From Epiperipatus broadwayi (Eukaryota; Onychophora; Udeonychophora; Euonychophora; Peripatidae), in contig JAQFVV010006697.1 of NCBI GenBank assembly GCA_028023455.1, forward strand, positions 62,001-126,000: 64,000 nt of DNA. Reading direction: 5' to 3'. The notes under the pieces are model-generated. The model searched no databases and had not been told where the DNA came from. It saw only the letters and a list, made by a program, of their open reading frames with translations. This document shows positions 12,581-25,445 of the stretch, in pieces. Both the position numbers and the translations under genes were made by a program. The stretch's first letter is position 1. The number at the start of each line of letters is the position of its first letter.

Positions 12581-13081
12581 CAATATTTATTAGTAAGAGA
12601 AAAAACACTTTATAAATTAACAAGATTAAAACCTATAAAATCTCATGCATAAATACCTATATTTTAAATGGATTATTTGTTTTACAAATTCAAGTCTTAA
12701 CTGTAATTATCTTATTTGTAAAATATTCTGTGCTATTATGTTTGACTTCTTATCCTATTTTGTGTATCTAATAAAATATTTATTTTAGGTATGTGTTTTT
12801 CTTTTTGTCCATATAATTCTATTGCACTTAAAAATATTACAAGTATATCATATATGGACGTTGATTAGCTAAATGTGCTTGAAAGACATCTTCAAATACT
12901 TTTTAAAATTATATTTCTTTAGGCAATAACATGGGAAACTTTTGAACTTAATTTTATTATATTACTGCTATCTCATCAATAATAGAAGCGAATTTAATTT
13001 GTTTAATCATAAAATAAAGCAAATCTATATATATATTATAGTTTTTAGTTATACTAGACAATTACAATAGTAAATGTAAGG

Positions 13082-13086
<5 letters not shown>

Positions 13087-13122
<36 letters not shown>
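13087..13122. repeat. (AT)n microsatellite with adjoining repeat A fragment
   Basis: About 18 AT units. The bases just right of it (about 13125-13190, GAGCTTGAAAGTCTGAGTTCAA) resemble the end of repeat A. Other repeat A copies also carry (AT)n inside. Confidence 0.8.
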
Positions 13123-13125
<3 letters not shown>

Positions 13126-13189
13126 GAGTATGGTTGTAGGGAGCTTGAAAGTCTGAGTTCAAGTACTATAATTACATTAAATATTATAT

Positions 13190-13680
13190 AGATATATTTC
13201 ACATAAAAAATCTTCTACTCCTTCATCACTATGAGAACTTGTTAGGGCATAAACATGAATTATATGCATTTGGTATCTGCTATTAAGGTAAATAACTAAT
13301 CTTGCTTCTCTATCCAATACATAATCAATCTTCATAATGTTGTTCTACTTTTTACTTATAATGAATTCCACTCCACTTGTACTTCCAATGTTTGTGTCTT
13401 TTTGTAGTAGAGTACATGCCCACTTTTTAAATCAATTGTCTCTTCACGTTTTCTTCTCCAATAATGCCCTATTTAATTTAAAACAGTTCTTCAAATTCTA
13501 GCAATTTTCCTTCACTTGAAAGTGATCTGCAGTTATATATATCTAAATAAAAAGTCATCATCAAATGGCAGCCTTGATCTGCAATCAGGATATTCTCAGC
13601 ACCTTCTGCCTTCAGTCACTAACCACTGCCTTGGCTAGTGACTTTATAGCATCCTAGAAATAAGGACCATGATTTATTTT
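13190..13680 (-). pseudogene. LINE (RTE-like) endonuclease remnant, minus strand
   Basis: On the minus strand the stretch near 13262-13195 reads HVYALTSSHSDEGVEDF. This matches the typical (I/V)QVYAPTS...SDEE(V/I)E(D/E)FY block of the apurinic-like endonuclease domain in RTE-type LINEs. Just upstream on the same strand (about 13400-13330) come a GVEFIISKK segment (usually GVGFI(L/I)NKK) and an 'I-x-REARLVYL' like segment. Further upstream (about 13520-13490) is a KLLEFEELF-like piece, after a stretch resembling the 'WNVRTLY' start. The frame is broken by stops and shifts. The call rests on the order of motifs known for this family; no reverse transcriptase follows, so it is a fragment. Confidence 0.6.
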
Positions 13681-13719
13681 TGTCTGTCATGGTTGTATAT
13701 ATCATTATATTTAATTGAC

Positions 13720-16105
13720 TTTTGCCCGAGAAGATTTATTTGTTCAATAGATCAAACGATGACTGTGAGAGAATTTAATATAAGTTTATTTTAATAGTAT
13801 TTTAATATTATATGATTTTCTACTTTATGCCGCTCATATTTTAATGTTAAAGACATTATTGCTTATAAATAAATGATCATTAACTTATTAAACACCTATA
13901 TAATCGTGAAGAAGAGTTAATAAAGAAAGGACAAATAGAAGTGAATAAAAACACCAAATAGTGGATTTATACAAACTGCTGTTAAATTGATATTATTAAA
14001 GGGGGCTTACTCAAGAACGAGAGATTTATTTGTTTATGTAGGAGGAGGGAAAGGGTTAAATTAAATATTGATCAATAAGTACTTGTTTGTGTGCTATTTG
14101 GTGTAATAAAATATCTGATGTTAATAATTTTTATTTATTGATAAAATATAAATTGAAAAATGAAGAAAATAATATAAATTTAAAAATATGCTCCAATAAT
14201 CCTCCTTTTTCTTTTCTTATTAATCCTCATATTTTTTCTTCTTTCTTTTTTCCCTCAACTTCTTGTTCTCATTCTTCTTTTTCTCTGTTCTTTTTTCTCT
14301 TCTTCCTCCTACTTTTTGCAAAGATGCTAAAACGCAAACCTATATGAAGATAGTTTAAATTAATTTAATTCAATCATGTCCTGCATTTTTTTATATTAAT
14401 AATTTTAGGTATATTTAAAAAGGATTGTTATTGTTATTATTATTTTTAATTATGGGATAATTAAAATTTTATAAATATTTGAAATATAGTAAAAATCCCC
14501 TCCATCTTCTGCTTTCTTGCTTGTATGTATTAAATGAGATTAGAAGAAAAATATTGATTATATTATAAATAGATATATTAGACTGTAGATAAATATTATT
14601 AAAATGGAAAATGCAAAATTTGAGTTAGTTTCATTTCAAAATTACTGTTTTAAAAATGAATATTAACAAATGCCAAGAGATTTATTAAATATTTAATTTA
14701 AAACCAATGCTCTTTTTATATATGTTCAAACCCATTTTTTAAAAGTTATTTGTTTTGTTAAAGTTTGAAGTTTTTGCAATTATTTATTCTCCTTTCTATT
14801 CACAATTTGAAGTATAAAGGTTTAATTAAGAGTGATCTTCAGGTAAAAAGTTTTAAAGTTAATGGATCTTTTCTATGCTATTTATCTGCTTTATTGTGTT
14901 GAATTTTTGGGAAAAAATGCCCATATGCATGAGATTTTATTTTAGATATATTTTGAATGTATTAAATTTACTTATTCTATTTTCTCTCATATCCTCTTAC
15001 TTTTGATAGCCAAGCAAGAGATAACCTTAAATAAAAAATGCTTTTTCATATATCAACTTCTATCTCTAGTAATACCATTATAACATATATGTGATTGCTA
15101 CTGAAGATGGCATAAAATGCTGTAAGCTGACTATGGAAAAGATTTTATTTTTATTTTATTTAGGCATGTTGAATTTTTTTAGTGTTTATTTGTGAATATT
15201 TTGATTATATTTATTTAGCTTTATATATATATAAGTGTAATTTTAATTTTATATATATATAAGTGTAATTTTAATTTTATTTATTACAAATATTCCTTAT
15301 ATATTAAAGTGGTCATATATATATATATATTGTACTGCTAATGAACAGTGATACATGTTCATAAATTTTATAAATTATAACATTTTAATATGAAAACAAT
15401 TTATAATTAGTTAAAGAAGTTTAAACAAAAATACTGCAGAATTATTTTATCAAGAAATGATTAAAGTAAAAATCCCATTTGAAAGAATTAATTTATAAAA
15501 ATTTAAAAAAGAGAAGTATAATTTAGAAAATTTAAAGAGATTTTTTTATATAAGTGTAGATCACTACAGGGCAAATAAATACATCATGTATTAGTATAAG
15601 TTTTACTAGTTTAAAATAATAATAAAAATTTGAAGGGGGAGAAATTTAACTAAATTAAAAAAGATTTAAAAACTATATTCCTCTTTATTCATTTATTTAA
15701 AAGAAAATAAGAAAATGTGTGTGTGTGTAAAGAAATGAAAGTTGAATTAAAGTAAGTAAAAGGAAAGATTATAATCAAATTTAAAATTCACTCAAATACT
15801 GCTCATGCGATAAATAAAGACTGGGAATTAATATTTATAAACTGCTACAAATACAAACAATTGTAAAAAAATTATCTTATCCAAAGGTAGATTGATCTAA
15901 ACAAGCATGTGGATTAAAGACAATGGCAAGTAATTAATAAATTAAAATTAAATTAATTAAACTGATTCATGAAAATTTAATTAAAATATAATAGCAATGA
16001 GGTGGTGACATATAAATAGGACTGAAAATTCAATGCATTGACTTTTATTGAGTTCTTTTTGATACAGGCTTTTATTCTCTCAATTCATCACTGTATTAAG
16101 ATCAT
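13720..16105. other. AT-rich DNA without recognised genes
   Basis: The 86-codon plus frame at 14087-14347 ends in a pyrimidine-rich TTCTTC stretch and looks fortuitous. A CTTCTT-rich tract spans about 14220-14320. I see no known element. Confidence 0.55.
15220..15275. repeat. 28-bp tandem duplication (2 copies)
   Basis: The unit TTTATATATATATAAGTGTA (+ ATTTTAAT) occurs twice back to back with no visible difference. It probably arose by slippage within an AT-rich tract. Confidence 0.9.
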
Positions 16106-16109
16106 GTCA

Positions 16110-17279
16110 TGCTAAACAGTTATGGGAGCATGCAGCCAAACTCCAGCCTTGGTCTGCAAGAACACCAGCAATCCACCCATTAGATGTCATGCCTGTTGAA
16201 AAATCTGAACCACTAAGAATATCTATCTGCCTGAATATAAACAATAAGAAGCCATGATCAAAAGTATAAAAGTACCAAAATCCAATTGGTTGGTAAACTA
16301 CATGCAGCAGGAGAGAGCAAGAAACCATCATCTCAGAGAGACTTTCAAAATCCTAGGTAATATAAATTTTTATTCTATTCATAGACTAATATTAATTTTA
16401 TGAACAATAGTAGCAGTAGCAATCTTTGAGTGCTCTTTGATATTCAGCATAGAAATGAACTATAGTATGTGCATGTATATCTGCTTATCTTTGTATTTGC
16501 CAAATGTTGCACAAAAGCTTTCTTGCAAATATGTATAGCTCAAGTATGTATACACATTTATATGGGTATTAATTAGATTATGTGATCATTAAGTGTTTAT
16601 TAAGAATATATGTTATAGAAATGATACATTATTATTGTATGTTTTATTGAGAGTATGTATGCATATAGTAAGTGTGGCAATTATATTATTATTTAAGATG
16701 AGATAAAATTAACTTATAAATTTCTAGTAATAAATGTATTTAAATATATTAGAATAAAATATTGTCTGCTAATTAGTTTTGAGTAGTTCTTTCTGGTTAT
16801 ATCACTAGGAAACAATTCTCTCAAATATGTTAGCAGATAGTCAGTTAATTTCATTCTTGGTGATTTCATGACTGAGCTAGATGGGTTTTATCAGATGCTG
16901 AATTCGAAGCCATCATTCAGGGCATGTTAATTACTTCTTGTAGTTAGTTGACACCTGAAGTTTACTTCAGAACAAATAAAGTGCTTTGAATGAAAGGGAT
17001 TGAATTCAGCAGTCAAGACATTTTGTAGCTTGGAAATGTGGCTGTAAATTATACTTTGTATAATTTCAGTCTGGATATAGGTACCATCTGAGCATTATGC
17101 TTCTCTGCCTGAGCAGCTGCTGTGATGCAATACTAAATTGAGCTGGAGTGGATCAAATTTATAATAAATAATTTTGTAAGTTTTATATAAAAATAAACAA
17201 TGTTTTTCACAATTCTGTTTTCATTAAAGAGTGAAAGATTAATTTATTATATATATATAATTTACCTCTGCTGCCCAGT

Positions 17280-17281
<2 letters not shown>
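16110..17281 (+). repeat. Solo LTR related to element 1
   Basis: Blocks shared with the element 1 LTR run in the same order: AATCCTAGGTAATA (16352), AATAAATGTATTTAAATATA, then AGTGCTTTGAATG...TTGAATTCA(A/G)CAGTCAAGA (16980), ATTTCAGTCTGGATATAGGTAC, TTCTCTGCCTGAG and CATTAAAGAGTG. The right end, CTGCTGCCCAGTTCT, matches the LTR terminus CCACCACCTGGTTCA position for position and then runs straight into (CT)n. No second copy or internal gag lies nearby, so it looks like a solo LTR left by recombination. It is clearly older or more diverged than the pair in element 1. The minus frame at 16107-16331 is a shadow. Confidence 0.6.

Positions 17282-17346
<65 letters not shown>
17279..17346. repeat. 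(CT)n(AT)n compound microsatellite
   Basis: About 13 CT units pass directly into about 21 AT units. It abuts the end of the solo LTR. The same compound arrangement recurs at 62557-62630. Confidence 0.95.
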
Positions 17347-17349
<3 letters not shown>

Positions 17350-19650
17350 TCATGTGTATATATTGTTGCCATAAGATATAATTCTAAGATATTTAAAAAT
17401 ATAATATATAAAAAAATTTAATTTTACTATAAATGTAATTTTATTATGCAATTTAATATTGTTATGTGGGTATAAAGAGGGGTTTTCAAGTTATCAAAGA
17501 AAATGTAACTATTTGGATTAAAATAAATTGATAATAAAAAGAATGTACAAATTAAATTCTAATTTTATAATTATTTGTGGAAAAGGTGACCAAAGCAATA
17601 ATTACTAGAGAATTTGATAAAAATTAAAGACATTTGGAATTTGATTAAGTAAATGCAATTAGTAAAAATTTTAAAATTAAACTAGATTGAGATTGCAATC
17701 AGCAAGATTTTTTTTTGATTTTAATGAAAATTATTTTCTAATTTAAAATTAATTAATCAATGTGAAACATCAAGATGCCTTTGTTTTGAAAGATATATAT
17801 ATATATGTAGGGGCAGGGAAAAAGAATTTATTGTTGTAAACTTCTTGTCAAGATGTTTTAAGTTGTTAAATTATGTCATGTTATAAGCAATGAGTAGCTC
17901 ATTGTGATTTATCTAACCATCTCTATGGAGCAGAGTATGGAAATAGCATGTAATGACATTAAAGTCTCTGCCTACAATTGATGATCCAAATTGCTGATAT
18001 ACTATGCTGTTTCTGGCAATAGAAAATTCCCAATATATAATTTCACTTAGTGATCAGCCAGAAAATAGACAAGAAAACTATTTCATAAACCTATGAACTA
18101 TTCTGGAAAATTCAGCATAGTATTTGACTATAAAAATTATTTGAAGATCTGGTAAAATAGTGATCATTTTAACTTTGTAAATTTAAATTTTCTTGTAAAG
18201 AATTAAAGCCTCTTTAATATTCTTTCTTTGCTTCCACAATTTATTTATTAACCATTCTTTAAAGTGTATTTTCTTCTGATATTATTGTATTATTAAAATG
18301 TTTTCTTATTGTAGTACAACATATACTTAATTAATTGTACATATTAAGGAAGATTCACTTTTGTAATAATCAATATTTCTTAAGTCTGTTAGTCTTATTA
18401 TTTAACAATTAGACAGAGGTAAAATTAGTAAATATATTATAGTACTAAATATTTAACAGACCAGAAATTCTGTCAAATCAAAACATTTAAGTCTCTCCTC
18501 ACTGATTATAATTTTCTTTTATTATTTGCTAGCTAAACTTATCTATTCAGAATCTATTATTTCAAATACATAATCTAAGCCATTAATGGAATTATAAATT
18601 GATCATAAACATTAAAAAAAATAAAACAAAGTTTACAAAATAAAAGTTAAAACTTTAATTTTTTTTAGAAAGAACAATTATGTATGTATACTGAATACAT
18701 GTGATTTATAAACAACTTGCAGTTTTAAAATAAAATTTAATGTTTGAAGTTAAAACTTTGTTTCTTTTCCTTTGACAAATATATGTATACTGATATGATA
18801 CAATAGTTTATTTTCTAAAACGTGTAATTCAATTTAATATATTATAATTGTAGACTATTGTATCAATATTTCATTTTATATGTAAGACTGACAAGACTTA
18901 TCTCTAATTAAGAAGGGATAATTTTATCAGAAAATATTTTATTAACTGTGTAGACTGTGATTTAACCTATATAATATATATTCACTTATTATAAACTTTT
19001 GGCATGATTATTTAAGGTTTATTTTCATAGGTTTAATTTTTAAGGTCAAATATTCATTATACATAAATATAGCACAACTGGATTGTCTAATTTCATGTTT
19101 ATTTTCTTGCATTCTTCAGCAGGCATATATCCCTGCTTTAGAAAATTTAATTTGACAGGTTCATTGTAAATAAATTCCATCCAAATGTGGGAACATTCCT
19201 TTCATTTTTCAGAACCAGAATGTTTTATTACTTATTGTTACCAGTGCAATGGATTGTTCCTGCCTGTTAATGAGGGTTATTAAGGGTTATATGAAGATGC
19301 TCATTCCTTTATTTTATTAGATATTTAACTTCACAGAAAGCAAATATATTCCCATCATTGCCTTATTATATGACTTGGATGTGACATCATGGAGATGATC
19401 ATATTCCAGTCTACCTTGATATTTAATTGTTTATTACTTGAGCAACTCAGTACTGCATTCCTTATTCATTGTGTATATTAAAGCCTGATATTTTAGCATT
19501 TATTGGTTATGATTATGAACGTTATACATTTATCTATTTAACTATATTTTCCACAGTTAATTAAACTTATTTTGCTTTACATATTATTATGTATCTCCTT
19601 GAGGGATATCTGCTTCAAATATCAAAATAAATACATCACTGAGGTTTCAT
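17350..19650. other. AT-rich DNA without recognised genes
   Basis: The only internal structure seen is a diverged duplication. AAGTTAAAACTTT followed by a T-rich stretch and ATGTATACTGA(T/A) occurs at about 18645-18695 and again at about 18746-18800. No coding signature was found. Confidence 0.5.
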
Positions 19651-19651
19651 A

Positions 19652-20980
19652 TATATACACCTGTGTCTCATTTTATGCAGTCAATAGGTTCCTCAGAAAA
19701 TACCCACAAAAGAAATCATACAAAAATAGACTTAACTTACCTTGAAAAATGAGAGATATGTACTGTAATTATCCAAAAATTGCATAAAAGCAAAACAACA
19801 CCATAAAATTACTTTAAAATTCGCATAAAAAAATAAAATAAAATATGGCTAATAAAAAATTTCAAATTTGAAAAAAATTGATACAAGACAAACTTTTTTT
19901 ACTCTTTTTATTAAATACAGTATTTAATTTTATTGAAAACAATACATTTTTATGTGTAGTTTACATTTTTTTCATACATGTACAGTATTTTAATCATTAT
20001 TGCTATTTGAGACATCAGATTTGTCATGATGTGACGTAATGTGAGGTACTGTGGCTTCTCCTTAAATGAAGTCAAGAGGAAATACAACTAAAATGTTTTT
20101 CAATCGCTGTTGCTCCTTCCTATTTCACTAAGTGATCTAAAATTGAAGTTTTTGTTTACAAAGAAATTCATTTTTTTGGGTGTTTTTTCTCTCAGTTAGA
20201 GTAAACTAAAAGTTTAAAATAAGAATAAGAATTTAGACTTATGATGATAAAAAGATACCGACTCACCACTGTTGGGAAAAATTTAATTAAAACAATTAAA
20301 AATTAAATTTTTATTTTTGTCTTTAAAGTTTTTTAATTTTCAATTCTGTTTAAAAATCAAATTTCATTATTTCACATTACAATAATTTCAGATCATGTTA
20401 TGTAATTTTTAAATTGTTAATTACAATTAAAAATCAGATTTTAATTGCCAAATTTAATTGTTCCCACACTATTACTCACCTTTTAAAAATAAACATGTGA
20501 ACACAAAATGATTAATTGATTGTGTACACTTTTTATAAAAAGCAAAAATCGAACGTGATTTAAAATGCAAAAACAACAACATACATAGTATTTTCATTCA
20601 TAACGTTTGAACAGATTTACATTATAGTCTTGTAAAATTTAATGTGTGTATATAAAATGGGGAAATCCTAATTTTAAGTGAATTATGAACTTCTTTATTG
20701 CATAAAATATATTACAGTACTATTATAAAACTCTGAAAATATTGAAATTATTAGATGGAAGTCGAATTCCAATAATGCACTATTACTTTAAATATGATGT
20801 GAGTATGTGAAATTTATAATATTTAAAGTAATAGCACATTATTTGAGCTCGTCTTCTGATCTAATAATTTTTATCACATAAAAGAAAACCGCATACGAAG
20901 ATATTAAGAAAAAACATGAATTGCATAACTTCAAAATCGCATTAAATAAATCCACATAAAATGAGACATGGGTGTATATA
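19652..20980. mobile_element. MITE-like DNA transposon with terminal inverted repeats
   Basis: The left end reads TATACACCTGTGTCTCATTT... (19654-19680). The right end, read on the minus strand from 20978, gives TATACACCCATGTCTCATTTTATG. The two match at about 24 of 27 positions. Both ends abut TATATA, compatible with the TA target duplication of Tc1/mariner/pogo elements. Subterminal GCATAA(A)/TTCGCAT motifs recur near both ends (about 19782, 19822, 20915-20940), a habit of such elements. The interior of about 1.3 kb has no transposase frame. The superfamily assignment is inference. Confidence 0.6.
20747..20868. repeat. Imperfect hairpin inside the MITE-like element
   Basis: Arms 20747-20795 and about 20819-20868 are inverted copies. 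They share ATTATTAGAT, AATAATG(C/T)(A/G)CTATTACTTTAAATAT, and differ mostly in the middle (GAAGTCGAATTCC versus AGAAGACGAGCTC). The loop is about 23 bases. This may be the sub-terminal fold of the element or a nested palindrome. Confidence 0.7.
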
Positions 20981-21702
20981 TATATGTTGTACAGTAAACT
21001 TTTACATATTCAACCACCAATTAATGTAATTCCCACTATCTTAAATAAGTCTAGCAACAAAATTAAGCAGTAATCATTTCTTTTGTTTGTTTGTAACTAT
21101 TAATACTAATAAAGTGTTTGTATCTTATGTATACATTGCATAGGGTATCTTGTTTGCTACAAGAAAGTCATATGTTTGTAATCTAATTCTAAGAGTTTCT
21201 ACCTCTCATTGATTACTGGGTCTAAAAATGAAGTAGGATGTTGGTTGAAATGAGTTGTGGTGGTTTAAATCCCAGTTGCAGTTTATGCTGTTGCCAACTC
21301 ATCCTGAAATTAAACCATGAACCCCTACATTAAATGCCTCAGATTTTGTTTGAAAAAGAAAGCTATAATTTATGCTTAATATGATATTGTTGTGGCATTT
21401 TGGACAACAGTGCTTTATGTGTCTGTAATATGGGTCTGAGGGCGAAGCAAAGAAAGAGAAAATATTTTCACATTAGAGGGTTTAACTTATATTTATGTAA
21501 AAATAAGAATGAGAAAAAACGTTGTTAGTAGTGGAATCAGATCTTTCAATGCAGGTGAAACTTGTAGTTTGTCAGCAACCCAGGACATTAGAAATAGAGG
21601 AAAATGAGGAGGTTCATTAACAACTGCTTCATTGGAGTATGGTTTAGAGGAATGGACAATTTTTCAATAAATAAAAAAAGAAATTAATAGAAAAACTTGG
21701 AA

Positions 21703-22960
21703 ATGGATATTAGTGCAGATAGTGAATCAAAGAACATTAAAGCTGGTATTGTTGAAGAGATGAAAGCAGATATTGATTAAAAGGACCTGAAAACTTATAT
21801 AAGTGGACAACTAGGAGAACAGACATTTCAAGCACAAAGCCCAGAGATCATAATCAAAGAATCTCATAAAGTGATTTATCCATAGTATCAGGCCATCACT
21901 GAACAAGAAAAGATGAAGCAGAGTGTGTTGTCTCAAATATTGGAACAAATGGGAAGGGAATTACAACTAATGGAGCAGAGGTCAGAGCAAAGGGAAAAGA
22001 GACTCCTAGGAAAACTCTATGATGCCCTCAAGAGGCAAGAGCTGTTTATATATTAATCTAAAAAACAAGTCCAAGATGACAAAGAAGTTTGGAATCAAAG
22101 GGAAAAGCATGAGCATGATGATGCAGAAGAAACTTTCTTTAGAAACCAGTCACCTGATGAAACAGAATCATCTACTGAAACAGATTTTAGTGTAAAGAGA
22201 TGTTGGATTGATTATTCTGAAAAATAAAAAGCTTTATTCATTAGCAACATCATTGTATATTCTTTAGTACCTAGTTGCATTACAAAAGATGATAGAACAT
22301 TTGATGAACAAAGTTGAAAATCAATTGCCAGAATTGAGGATGGCAATCATCCTGATAGTGAATTTGATGAATTTTTGAGCTGTACTTCTATAATATCTGC
22401 TATAAGTACATTAAGTCAAGAAGGAAAAGTTGAAGCTATTCATTATGGCAATGAGCAACATGCTCCTTTAACTACTAAATTAGAGTTACCTAGTTTTGAC
22501 ATGGATTCTACAATAAATGAAAGTATTTCTAAGCATAACATGAATATATAAGAAAGAATTAATAATTATTCAAAAGAAGTTGGCAAAATAATTATTGTTA
22601 AAGATAATATTCAAAATATAAATGCCATTAATTTTGGTCTAGATTAAAATGTTTTAAATAAAAGAAATTTACTTTAAAAAAGACAATCGAATGGAAAATA
22701 TTACCTCAGATTTTGAAAGAGTAAGCTTTCTACATCCAGAAAAAAAGAGATTTCTGACATCAGTGAAATTGATCTCATATCTTTAGAAACCAATAATTTA
22801 CAAAAATGTTCAAGTCCACTGCTAAATCCTTTTAGAAGCACTTTCCTAAAAAATGCTTACAATGTGACAATCTTAATCATTTGCCAAGAAATAAAATTTA
22901 CTGTATGGTATAGCGATACAAAAATGTCTTTGCAGTGTGGCCTGAATTCAGTCCAATAGA
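21703..22960 (+). pseudogene. Long decayed protein-coding frame, coiled-coil N-terminal part, unidentified
   Basis: One frame from the ATG at 21703 runs about 420 codons with only about nine stops, where AT-rich random DNA would give several times more. Residues about 65-125 are Gln/Glu/Lys-rich and helical (QILEQMGRELQLMEQRSEQR), then comes an acidic stretch (HDDAEETFF, ETESSTETD) and an acidic-Ser region (HPDSEFDEFLS). Composition stays protein-like to about 22930. A related open piece in another frame (22935-23222) ends with a stop, then another frame continues to LSPEDEENNKKEYEPEYDKK near 23370. This suggests frameshifts. I could not identify the family; it could be gag from an LTR element or a processed pseudogene. 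No zinc knuckle, protease or RT motif was seen. Confidence 0.5.
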
Positions 22961-23370
22961 ATTATCTCACATAATGCATTGTTGTCTTTTACCAACAAAT
23001 ACTACCATAGTTTTGTCTTATATAATACAAACAAAAAATTTGGACCAATATCATTCCTATAAAAAGAATAATAGATGGCTTCAAGATAGTGACATAAAAA
23101 TGAAAAATGAATATAACCTATCTGGATTTGTTCAAAGTGAGCCTAAAATGGAAGGTGTACTAGAGAATAAGTTATGGAATGAAATGTCTGCAGAATCAAA
23201 ATACAAGAAACATCATCCATAACTTGCAGCATAGTTAAACAGAAAAGTTAAAAACTATGTATCTTTAACAAATATGACCATCTAAAAAGCTTAATAAAGA
23301 TCTTTTCCTTTCACCAGAAGATGAGGAAAATAATAAAAAAGAATATGAACCAGAATATGATAAGAAATAA
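22935..23370 (+). pseudogene. Continuation of the decayed frame after frameshifts
   Basis: A 95-codon stretch (22935-23222) is free of stops in a frame different from the upstream one. A further acidic/Lys-rich stretch ends at a TAA near 23370. Composition (Asn, Lys, Glu) matches the upstream frame, so I read both as one broken gene. No motif was recognised. Confidence 0.35.
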
Positions 23371-23399
23371 TAAATATAAAATGTTCTTTTCCCTCTATG

Positions 23400-24715
23400 A
23401 TAGTCCTATTATGATAAAAAATGCAAAGAATCTTTCATTCTGAAAAGGGCTGAGGTATAAAAGGTACCCATAACTCCAGATGTCTCACAATGTACCAAGT
23501 AAATCTTCAGATCTAAGAATAAATTCAAGAAAACTTAAACTTTTTTGCTTGCAGATAAACTGAATAAACCTATTTTGGAATTTTTCTTGATACTGTGCTA
23601 ACCTATGTAATCATTTAGTAAACCCTATATGTATATAGTGCCCTTTCTACTAGGTCCAGATAGGTCTAATGAGTCAATTTTTAAAAAAATTTAAATTAAG
23701 GATACATTTTGAATGGTATAACTACTGTATAATGTTGGTAATATTTTAAGATACTTTGTTAAATAATTCAATTATTTTATATAGCACAATGTTTTTTATA
23801 AACTATAATATTTAAACAGCATTAAACTGTTGCACATGCGCTTTGGATTTTAAATATAAAATGAATGAATGCTAACATTTCAACCATATGATAAAGTCTT
23901 TGGAAAATATACTTTGTTAAAGTAAAGTGACAGTAGTAAATATATAAAAACTATATTAATATGTTAAAGTAATAAAGTAAAGCTAAATATTATAATTTTT
24001 GTATGGTTGGAAAAACTGGACATAGTAAAATAATATATTAAAAGTCTTCTCAAATAAGTGCTAAAAGCTAATTTTAAAATAATGTCTTAGAATTAAATAA
24101 ACTAATGTATTTTAAAATAAAAAAAATATATTTAATATTTGTGTTATAAATTATGTATTTAAAATATAATATTTTATGATGGACAAATGTGTTTAATTTA
24201 ATAATATCAAAATTATTATTCCAAATTTTATTATTATATTACTATTCTTTAACATAATATTTTTGTAATTGAATATTTATTTCTGTTGTCAGATAGCAAG
24301 CAAAAAACTGTTACATACTGTCTGAGTTTGAAAGTCATGTGACCCAAATACTCATACTTTTGTGCTTACTAGTTTTTTAAAGATAGTTTCAAAATTGCTT
24401 TAGAATTGTTTAAAAAATTGAAACATTTGTTTATGATAAAATGAGAATGTTAGAGATATTTAATTTAGTAGTTTTAATAAGTGTAGTAAATAAAGCAAGA
24501 TTTTTTACAAATAGATACATTGAAAATAAATATTAGATAGATTAATAAAGTATTATTTTTAAAGTGTTATTTTAAAATGTTTAATTCATTTAAATAAAAG
24601 TATAAAAATAATTTAGAATTAAATAATATAATATTTAATGAGTCATGATTTTATTTTTAAAAATTAATTACATAAGATAGTACTAATATGTAAATTAGAT
24701 CACCAGTTAAATATC
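23400..24715. other. AT-rich DNA without recognised features
   Basis: No repeat or gene was recognised. AAAATAA/TTTAAT runs dominate. Confidence 0.55.
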
Positions 24716-24719
24716 TAAT

Positions 24720-24775
24720 AGCCAATCAAATCATAAATTTAATTTAGTATAAAAGTGGGTGCTCTCGTGTTTCTG
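24720..24775 (+). promoter_or_regulatory. CCAAT plus TATA promoter-like pair
   Basis: GCCAATCAAATC (24721) is followed about 28 bases later by AGTATAAAAGTGGG (24749), then the GC-richer GTGCTCTCGTG. The order and the TATA box are canonical for an RNA polymerase II core promoter, but no gene follows. It may be the promoter of an unrecognised LTR, or chance. Confidence 0.25.
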
Positions 24776-25244
24776 GGGTACTTTTAATAACTTAATTGGG
24801 TGATAAATATGTGTTTTTTATAACTTAATAACTAAATAACTATCTTAATAACTTTTTTTAGTATCAAAGTATTGCCTAATTTACTACTTGAAATTATTGT
24901 TTTAAAAGAGAGTATTGAAAAGATTATAAATTTACTAAGCTAAAACTTTGTGGTGTTAAATTTCCTAAATTTCCTATCAAGTTAGTCTATTAATACTTGA
25001 GCCAGCTTCATAGTAGCTATGGATTTAATACCAGAAATAAGTATGAATTCAAGAAAGTTAAGGATGGAAGTACACATATCAAATGAAAGTATAATTTTAA
25101 AAATATATTTGGAAAAATATATATTATTATTTATTTTAATATTTTGAACATTGTCAAGGAAATTAAACAGAAAGATTCTTCAAAAATTTTGTTTAAATGC
25201 ATTATATCATAAGGATTGTAATGGTAAAATATGTACATTCACGT

Positions 25245-25445
25245 AACAAAATCTAGATCTTTGGTAAATCATCCCAAGGTTGACCATATTGTGGTGATGG
25301 ATGCCACGACTCTGGTCTAACCCTGGTTCCTCTACCATTTCTCAGAGATTTACAACCCTATGGATGACACAGACAAGGCCACAGCAGTATTCTCTTTCAT
25401 CACATTCTGGCAGTAGAACATCAGTAGAGCAAAAGACTGGGAAAA
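25245..25445. other. GC-richer island, unclassified
   Basis: The composition is clearly different from the flanks (CCAAGGTTGACCATATTGTG, ACTCTGGTCTAACCCTGG). No long open frame exists on either strand. It could be a retroposon fragment; no second copy is in the window. Confidence 0.3.
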
